This document shows positions 6,411-10,353 of a stretch of DNA of 10,353 nt, in pieces. Both the position numbers and the translations under genes were made by a program. Each line of letters begins with the position of its first letter. Within the stretch, counting starts at the first letter, position 1. Source of the DNA: Kordiimonadaceae bacterium (GTDB lineage: Bacteria; Pseudomonadota; Alphaproteobacteria; Sphingomonadales; Kordiimonadaceae); NCBI GenBank assembly GCA_016763495.1, contig JAESTR010000092.1, positions 1 through 10,353 of the forward strand, in the 5' to 3' direction. The notes beneath the pieces were generated by a model, which saw nothing but the letters and a program-made list of their open reading frames with translations, did no database searches and was not told where the DNA came from.

Positions 6411-7148
6411 ATGCAATACCCCACTGTGCTTATACATGGCTTGTTTGGCACTTTAGCCGACAATAAAATTCTGTCTGCTATCAGCGACAATAATATTTAT
6501 GCGCCTGATTTAATCGGGTACGGCGAGCATAGGGATGCAGCAACCGGGGGCATCACACTACAAGATCAAGCCGATCATATCGCTACGTGGATAAACAGCA
6601 ATTTATCTGGACCCGTTAACATAGTTGGCCATTCAATCGGTGGGGCTATTGCCATGCTGTTCGCTGACATGCATCCCTCACTCACCGCCTCTATCACAAA
6701 CGTAGAGGGCAATTTCACGTTTGGCGATGCCATGTGGACAAGTAAGCTGGCAAAAATGGATAATCCCGCCGTTGAACAAACTCTTGAGTACTATAAAGCC
6801 GACGTCAAGGAATGGCTCGTAGGAGCAGATGTTGAAGCAAATGACTGGACTTTAAACGTTGCCGGAAGCTGGCTAAACCACCAACCCGCTTCCACACTAA
6901 AGGCACAGTCTCAAGCTGTTTTAGACACAACACGAGACCCTGCCTTTTTGGAAAAAGTACGGGCCTTGCTAAAAACGGACATTCCAGTAAATTTGATCGC
7001 TGGGGAAAGGTCTCGCAGCGACTGGTGCGTGCCTGACTGGGTGGTGGATGAGGCCAGTTGCAATTTTGACATATCCGACGCAGGTCACATGATGATGTTG
7101 AATGCACCAGAGGTGTTTGGCCGTGTTGTGCGTGCTGTCTGCGTTTAA
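6411..7148 (+). CDS. alpha/beta hydrolase
   Basis: A 245-residue single-domain alpha/beta-hydrolase fold protein without a signal peptide, so cytoplasmic. Near the N terminus is HGLFG (9-13), the oxyanion-hole strand. The nucleophile elbow is G73-H-S75-I-G-G, and the catalytic histidine is H226 in DAGHMMMLNAPE. The acid is either E99 (after NV in NVEGN) or D204 after the strand NLIAGERSRSD. A helical cap lies between about 105 and 180. The fold covers esterases, lipases, dehalogenases and peroxidase-like enzymes, and nothing here settles the substrate. ATG at 6411 is chosen because AGGGA sits 7 bases before it and HGxFG then falls where expected. The frame is open further upstream, but that part overlaps the penicillin-binding protein gene. 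The 61-base gap and shared direction suggest possible cotranscription with that gene. Confidence 0.85.
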   Translation: MQYPTVLIHGLFGTLADNKILSAISDNNIYAPDLIGYGEHRDAATGGITLQDQADHIATWINSNLSGPVNIVGHSIGGAIAMLFADMHPSLTASITNVEGNFTFGDAMWTSKLAKMDNPAVEQTLEYYKADVKEWLVGADVEANDWTLNVAGSWLNHQPASTLKAQSQAVLDTTRDPAFLEKVRALLKTDIPVNLIAGERSRSDWCVPDWVVDEASCNFDISDAGHMMMLNAPEVFGRVVRAVCV

Positions 7149-7155
7149 ATTTAGG

Positions 7156-7187
7156 TGCCCGCTGCGATAGGGGTTTCACAGCGGGCA
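7156..7187 (+). terminator. strong stem-loop after the hydrolase gene
   Basis: TGCCCGCTG (7156-7164) and CAGCGGGCA (7179-7187) form a perfect 9-base GC-rich stem with a 14-base loop, starting 8 bases after the hydrolase stop. The position fits a transcription terminator. There is no run of T after it on the + strand, and only a short AT-rich stretch (CCTAAATTTAAA) on the - strand. It may therefore work from either side, or mainly protect the 3' end of the mRNA. Confidence 0.55.
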
Positions 7188-7252
7188 ACATCAGCTTAAT
7201 ACTGGAACAAGCAAGAGATAACTTATTTAACACAGTAGCCTTATTTCGACGT

Positions 7253-7993
7253 CTATTCCGGCAACATTTCACCTGTTTGTTTTTCCACAGCTTTTTGATC
7301 TGCAATGAAGGCTTCATGCATGTCAGCTGACATTGGGTCTGGATAAATATCTTCTTGTCCGGCGTCTACTGCCAGCAATACATCACGCGCGACATCGTTT
7401 GGTGCCGTTTTTTCCATTGGGAAAGGCTCTGCCATCGCCGTGTCCACAGGACCAGGATACACGCCCGAAACCTGCGTGCCTTGCGCCGCCAATTCAGCGC
7501 GAATACCTTGCGTTAGCGAGTGCACAGCGGCCTTAGATGCACTATAAGAGCCAAGTATGGGAAAGCTTATGTATGACGCTATTGACGCCATATTAACAAT
7601 CGCTCCGCCACCATTTGACGCCAGCACTGGCGCAAAAGCGCGTACCAAATTTAATGTGCCAAAATAGTTAGTTTCCATTTCAGCGCGCGCAGGGTCAGTA
7701 TTTTCCGCAGAAATAAGGCCGCCAAAAACAGCAATTCCCGCATTATTTATAAGAAGCGATACGTCTGTATGCGTGTTCGCCAGCGCTTCTATCTCTGCGA
7801 CATTTGTAACATCCAGTTTAAGCGGCACCACGCGACCTTGGCCTTGCTCAACAAGGTCTGCAAGTGTGTCGATATTACGCGCGGCAGCATAAACTTTATC
7901 CGCGCCAGCCTTCAATAACTCTTCAACAAAAGCCCTACCAATGCCCCGGTTTGCGCCGGTAACTAACGCTGTTTTACCTTCAACTTTACTCAT
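7253..7993 (-). CDS. short-chain dehydrogenase/reductase (SDR)
   Basis: A 246-residue classical SDR. The nucleotide-binding loop is T12-GANRGIG19. NNAG is at 83-86, N109 lies in ETNYFG, and the catalytic residues are S137 (VNMASIAS), Y150 and K154 (YSASK). PG at 180-181 precedes the loop that closes over the cofactor. R39 and N40 after the second strand (VYAAARN) favour NADPH over NADH, as is usual in this family. It should oxidise or reduce an alcohol/carbonyl pair; the substrate is not visible. The start is ATG at 7993-7991, with AGAGGA 8 bases upstream. It diverges from a TetR gene, and both promoters carry matching operator-like sites. This suggests the SDR acts on, or is induced by, the regulator's ligand, possibly in handling a reactive or toxic small molecule. 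That last step is inference. Confidence 0.9.
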   Translation of the reverse strand: MSKVEGKTALVTGANRGIGRAFVEELLKAGADKVYAAARNIDTLADLVEQGQGRVVPLKLDVTNVAEIEALANTHTDVSLLINNAGIAVFGGLISAENTDPARAEMETNYFGTLNLVRAFAPVLASNGGGAIVNMASIASYISFPILGSYSASKAAVHSLTQGIRAELAAQGTQVSGVYPGPVDTAMAEPFPMEKTAPNDVARDVLLAVDAGQEDIYPDPMSADMHEAFIADQKAVEKQTGEMLPE

Positions 7994-8027
7994 TTATTTA
8001 GTCCTCTGCTTATGTTAGACGTTAATT

Positions 8028-8047
8028 AAATACCGTTCGGTACTTTA
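8028..8047. promoter_or_regulatory. operator-like site 1 (SDR side)
   Basis: AAA-TACC-GTTC-GGTA-CTTTA holds the inverted repeat TACC-N4-GGTA (8031-8042). It matches site 2 (8081-8100) at 17 of 20 positions and in the same orientation. It covers the expected start point of the SDR promoter and touches its -10, so binding should repress SDR transcription. The divergent TetR protein is the obvious candidate to bind it. Confidence 0.7.
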
Positions 8048-8074
8048 TTTAATCACTTGAAAAAACATTGTCAA
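8046..8074 (-). promoter_or_regulatory. candidate SDR promoter
   Basis: On the - strand, a perfect consensus TTGACA (8074-8069) is followed after 17 bases by TAAATA (8051-8046). The predicted start is near 8040, inside operator-like site 1, leaving a leader of roughly 45 bases before the SDR ATG. Confidence 0.55.
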
Positions 8075-8085
8075 GAGTTTAAATA
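8057..8085 (+). promoter_or_regulatory. candidate TetR promoter (second regulator)
   Basis: TTGAAA (8057-8062) and TAAATA (8080-8085) are separated by 17 bases. The -10 runs into operator-like site 2. The promoter overlaps the oppositely directed SDR promoter almost completely, so two polymerases could hardly bind at once. TTGTCA at 8068-8073 is an alternative -35 but lacks a good -10. Confidence 0.42.
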
Positions 8086-8100
8086 CCACTTGGTACTTTA
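8081..8100. promoter_or_regulatory. operator-like site 2 (regulator side)
   Basis: AAA-TACC-ACTT-GGTA-CTTTA has the same TACC-N4-GGTA arms as site 1 with a different centre. Its midpoint is 53 bases from that of site 1, close to five helical turns. It overlaps the -10 and start of the TetR promoter candidate, which suggests autorepression. The less symmetric centre may make it the weaker site. Confidence 0.68.
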
Positions 8101-8128
8101 ATTGAGGAAACGTGCAGAGGAGCAGGTG

Positions 8129-8740
8129 ATGGCACGCGGTCGCCCCCGTAAAATTAAACCCGAAGTAGCGCTGGATAAAGCCATGAATCTATTTTGGGAA
8201 AAAGGCTATGACGGGACATCAATGAATGATCTTGTTGTGGCAACCGGCATGGCCAAACCTGGTTTGTACGCAGCTTTTGGCGACAAAGAGCAGTTTTATT
8301 TCAAAGCATTAGCGCATTATTTTGAAGGCGGAGGCCAAAAAGTTTTTGCAGACCTGAAAAACTCCGAACTACCGATCAGTGAGGCGCTTTCACAGTTTTT
8401 TGATTCCGTGATGAACAGCAGCCAATTGGTACAAGGCCCAAAAGGCTGCATGCTAATCAATACATTAGTCGAATGCGCTCACAAACACGTAGTACTGGAT
8501 GGCTTGGCCCAATCAATAAACGAAAAGCGTACACAGGCTGTTGCCGCCTGTTTTGCTAGAGCCAGAGACAAAGGTGAAATAGCCACCGATGCGGATCTAA
8601 CTGCCCTGACAGATTTCTTTTCAGGCCAAGCGTTAGCTATTGGTGTTATGGGCCGCTCCCGTGCCAGCGCACAATCTATCCAGCACCTTGTTGATGTGGC
8701 CATGAGTATATTGCCACTGTCAGCCAATTTGAACGACTGA
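8129..8740 (+). CDS. TetR/AcrR-family transcriptional regulator, divergent from the SDR
   Basis: A 203-residue regulator. MARGRPRK is a basic arm. It is followed by the TetR DNA-binding domain (about 13-60), with helix-turn-helix SMNDLVVATGMAKPGLYAAFGDKEQFY. The C-terminal ligand domain carries KGCMLINT (105-112), a motif found in many TetR proteins that control divergent oxidoreductase genes. ATG at 8129 is chosen because AGAGGAG ends six bases before it and the arm then starts in the usual way. GTG at 8126 and TTG at 8102 are less likely, since the TTG lies directly after an operator site. It probably represses itself and the SDR gene through sites at 8028-8047 and 8081-8100, and releases them on binding an unknown ligand. 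The globin gene 73 bases downstream may be read from the same transcript. Confidence 0.9.
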   Translation: MARGRPRKIKPEVALDKAMNLFWEKGYDGTSMNDLVVATGMAKPGLYAAFGDKEQFYFKALAHYFEGGGQKVFADLKNSELPISEALSQFFDSVMNSSQLVQGPKGCMLINTLVECAHKHVVLDGLAQSINEKRTQAVAACFARARDKGEIATDADLTALTDFFSGQALAIGVMGRSRASAQSIQHLVDVAMSILPLSANLND

Positions 8741-8813
8741 GCCATACGGGCATAATGTCGCAACAAATGCTTCCGCGCTTGAAAAGCAAGCACCGCAGAC
8801 TTATCTAGCAACT

Positions 8814-9203
8814 ATGGAACAAGCAATAAACCATAACTCCAATGCCGATAGGCCGCTAATCCATAATTTCGTGGAAGAATTCTATTCAGCAGTGCGGCAA
8901 AACGCCGAGATCGGTCCAATTTTCGACACTGCAATTGGCGACCACTGGGACACCCACATTCAAACTCTCACCGATTTTTGGATGACGGTGTTATTTGGCG
9001 AACGCAGTTTCAAAGGCAACCCGTTTTTAGCGCACCGCCAGCTAGCAGGACTAGAAGATGGACATTTTGATATTTGGCTAGGTATTTTCCATGCCACAGC
9101 GAAAGATATGCTTCACCCTGCCCTATCTGATAAAGCGATTGATAAAAGCCAGCGTATCGCCAGCAGCTTGCGCGAAGGGTTATTCTTCAAAACCCCCAGC
9201 TAA
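8814..9203 (+). CDS. group III truncated haemoglobin (trHbP)
   Basis: A 129-residue single-domain globin of the 2-on-2 type. Compared with Campylobacter Ctb, the key haem-pocket residues are present: Tyr B10 (Y24 in FVEEFYSAV), His E7 (H48 in DHWDTHIQ), proximal His F8 (H74 in FLAHRQL) and Trp G8 (W88 in HFDIWLGIF). The polar distal pocket (Tyr, His, Trp) binds O2 very tightly in known members. Proposed roles are nitric oxide or peroxide handling and oxygen supply under low oxygen; the role here is inference. ATG at 8814 is the only good start, since no ATG or GTG lies upstream in frame. No Shine-Dalgarno sequence is visible, so translation may be weak or depend on the upstream TetR transcript. 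The globin is followed by a short tandem repeat and a convergent metallopeptidase gene. Confidence 0.88.
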   Translation: MEQAINHNSNADRPLIHNFVEEFYSAVRQNAEIGPIFDTAIGDHWDTHIQTLTDFWMTVLFGERSFKGNPFLAHRQLAGLEDGHFDIWLGIFHATAKDMLHPALSDKAIDKSQRIASSLREGLFFKTPS

Positions 9204-9245
9204 AATAGTTGAGCTCTTAAATACTTAGTAAAATCTTAGCCTATT

Positions 9246-9269
9246 GCAGCTCTGCAGCTCTGCAGCTCA
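9246..9269. repeat. three-copy tandem 8-base repeat
   Basis: GCAGCTCT, GCAGCTCT and GCAGCTCA follow each other without spacing in the gap between the convergent globin and metallopeptidase genes. TAGCCT (9237-9242) and AGGCTA (9276-9281) flank it as a 6-base inverted repeat. The array may vary in copy number by slippage. A weak shared transcription end is possible, but no clear terminator is seen in this 117-base gap. Confidence 0.6.
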
Positions 9270-9320
9270 CAGTACAGGCTACAATTGCCAGCTAAATACT
9301 ATTAACCGCTCCACCCTATA

Positions 9321-10028
9321 TTAATCGCCAAACCGGATTTTAAACAGAGCATTACCTTCAGTTTTTAACCAGCGCCGGCGGGCTTTATGATCCGGGATGC
9401 AAGTAGCCACATGTGCCCAAAAACGATCAGAATGGTTCATTTCCAGTAGATGAGCGACTTCATGGGCAGCGACATAATCTAGGACTTCAAAGGGCGCCAG
9501 CACCAGCCGCCAGCTGAACCGCAACGTGCCGGTTGACGAACAACTGCCCCACCTACTTTTCATATCGCCAATGCTAATACGTTCAAAACGTGCGCCAAGC
9601 ATTTCGGCGTGGTAGTCGGCGCGCTCAGTCAGTATATTTTTCGCTTCTGCCCGAAACCAATTCTCGAGCCTCTTGCCAGCCAAATCAAGAGGGCCGCCAA
9701 CAGAAATTTCCTCGTATTCATGCACCACTTTACGAGGCGATATTCCCGTAAAATTAAGCGTTTGTATATCACCCAAAAACGGTAAGCTATCCCCGTGTCC
9801 TGTCACCATTTCAGGGGCTACGCTGGCGCGTTCGTTTTGTATCCACACCAAATTATTATTGATGAACTTCTCAGCAGCCCGCTTGCCCACATGCTTGGGC
9901 AAGGTCAGTTTCACCTCACCAGTGGTTTTATCTACACGCAAGATAAGGCGTTTGGCTTGTGCGTTGCGCCGCACTGTTACGGGTACAGTTTCAGCCCCTA
10001 ACAGGCAGCTAAATTCTCCTGTGGTCAT
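9321..10028 (-). CDS. YgjP-type zinc metallopeptidase (M48/DUF45 family)
   Basis: A 235-residue cytoplasmic protein with the YgjP/DUF45 signature. It has MKSRWGSCSSTG (156-167), then the zinc site H189-EVA-H193 with catalytic E190, and the third-ligand region NHSDRFW (H199 is the likely ligand). Upstream, RRNAQAKRLILRV and LPFLGDIQTLNF are typical of the SprT/WLM-like fold. Known or proposed activity is protein or peptide cleavage; targets are not known. The start is ATG at 10028-10026, which overlaps the stop of the upstream YcgN-family gene as ATGA, implying translational coupling. A TTG at 10037 would add three residues but has no better ribosome binding site. It converges on the globin gene. 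Confidence 0.87.
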   Translation of the reverse strand: MTTGEFSCLLGAETVPVTVRRNAQAKRLILRVDKTTGEVKLTLPKHVGKRAAEKFINNNLVWIQNERASVAPEMVTGHGDSLPFLGDIQTLNFTGISPRKVVHEYEEISVGGPLDLAGKRLENWFRAEAKNILTERADYHAEMLGARFERISIGDMKSRWGSCSSTGTLRFSWRLVLAPFEVLDYVAAHEVAHLLEMNHSDRFWAHVATCIPDHKARRRWLKTEGNALFKIRFGD

Positions 10029-10353
10029 GCAGGCCAATCAACCAGATGATCTTCAAAGTCACCCGCATCACGCTCATCAACCACCCGGCCTTTTGCTGAA
10101 TGCCCGGCTGTTTGCACTGTACCCGCGTCACCACTTACCAGCGGGTGCCAATCATACAGTGGCTTGCCTTCATACAACAAACGGTACGCGCACGTGCTGG
10201 GCATCCACGGCAACTGATCCAGCAGCTCTACGCTCATCACCACACAGTTGCCTACGTAGCGCTGGCGGGTCATGTATTTACCGCAACGCAGACTGTCTGG
10301 GTCTAAAAACCGGCAAGCAACATCTGTGTGGTGAATTTCACCAGTGTCTTCAT
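10025..10353 (-). CDS. YcgN-family (UPF0260) cysteine-cluster protein, 5' end outside the window
   Basis: The frame is open from base 10353 to the TGA at 10027-10025, so the start is beyond the window. The visible part reads DTGEIHHTDVACRFLD...LRCGKY, then CAYRLLYEGKPLYDWHPLVSGD, TAGHSAKGRVVDE and a closing DHLVDWPA. These are the conserved blocks of YcgN/YkgJ-like UPF0260 proteins. Visible conserved cysteines lie in VACRFL, LRCGKY, GNCVV and STCAY; the N-terminal CC motif is lost with the missing end. The cysteine pattern suggests metal or Fe-S binding, but the function of the family is not settled. The ATG at 10273-10271 is internal, since the strongly conserved DTGEI and ACRFLD blocks lie before it. 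Its stop overlaps the metallopeptidase start, so the two genes form an operon. Confidence 0.88.
   Translation of the reverse strand, partial: EDTGEIHHTDVACRFLDPDSLRCGKYMTRQRYVGNCVVMSVELLDQLPWMPSTCAYRLLYEGKPLYDWHPLVSGDAGTVQTAGHSAKGRVVDERDAGDFEDHLVDWPA

Noticed and set aside
8102..8128. TTG start for the second TetR gene
   Set aside because: It lies directly after an operator site and inside the expected leader. The ATG at 8129 has AGAGGAG at the right distance and gives the usual basic arm.
8755..8808. 17-codon ATG reading frame between the TetR and globin genes
   Set aside because: Composition (MSQQMLPRLKSKHRRLI) shows nothing recognisable, there is no ribosome binding site, and chance occurrence is likely.
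9237..9281. Tandem repeat and flanking inverted repeat as a small mobile element or CRISPR-like array
   Set aside because: Units are 8 bases without spacers, the flanking arms are only 6 bases, and no target-site duplication or associated gene is present.
10271..10273. ATG as start of the YcgN-family gene
   Set aside because: The frame continues to the window edge, and the conserved DTGEI and ACRFLD blocks lie upstream of it.

Overview
The window reads as ordinary chromosomal DNA of an alphaproteobacterium. The best clue is the scaffold protein at 2760-3323: its start (MFIETEITPNPETLKFLPG) is the Nfu N-terminal domain typical of alphaproteobacteria and mitochondria. A tsaB-rimI pair close to it and a CPM-type TusA protein also fit. 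I cannot place it to order or genus. The window is densely coded: every gap is under about 220 bases, and I see no insertion sequence, tRNA, rRNA, CRISPR array or phage gene.

Left part (1-3323), mostly housekeeping. A TusA-family sulfur carrier protein (cut by the window edge, + strand) runs towards rimI and tsaB (- strand, 7 bases apart), which act in ribosomal protein S18 acetylation and tRNA t6A synthesis. Divergent from tsaB is a secreted polysaccharide deacetylase-family protein with an unassigned C-terminal part. Its stop codon overlaps that of the convergent Nfu-type Fe-S carrier gene.

Middle (3324-7252). A TetR-family regulator (- strand) has a perfect 14-base palindrome just upstream. 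The next gene (+) is a class A penicillin-binding protein with an 80-residue Lys/Thr-rich cytoplasmic tail. A plausible sigma70-type promoter and an inverted repeat precede it. An alpha/beta hydrolase follows in the same direction, separated by a 30-base-period direct repeat and followed by a strong stem-loop.

Right part (7253-10353). A short-chain dehydrogenase (-) and a second TetR regulator (+) are divergent. They share a compact control region with two near-identical operator-like sites 53 bases apart and two overlapping promoter candidates. This is the clearest regulatory unit in the window. A group III truncated haemoglobin follows the regulator. On the - strand, a YcgN-family cysteine-cluster protein (cut by the window edge) and a YgjP-type zinc metallopeptidase overlap by ATGA.

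I did not find a convincing new multi-gene system. The items most worth a second look are the two-operator SDR/TetR control region, the hairpin holding the nfu ribosome binding site, the histone-H1-like tail of the penicillin-binding protein, and the unassigned C-terminal part of the deacetylase.
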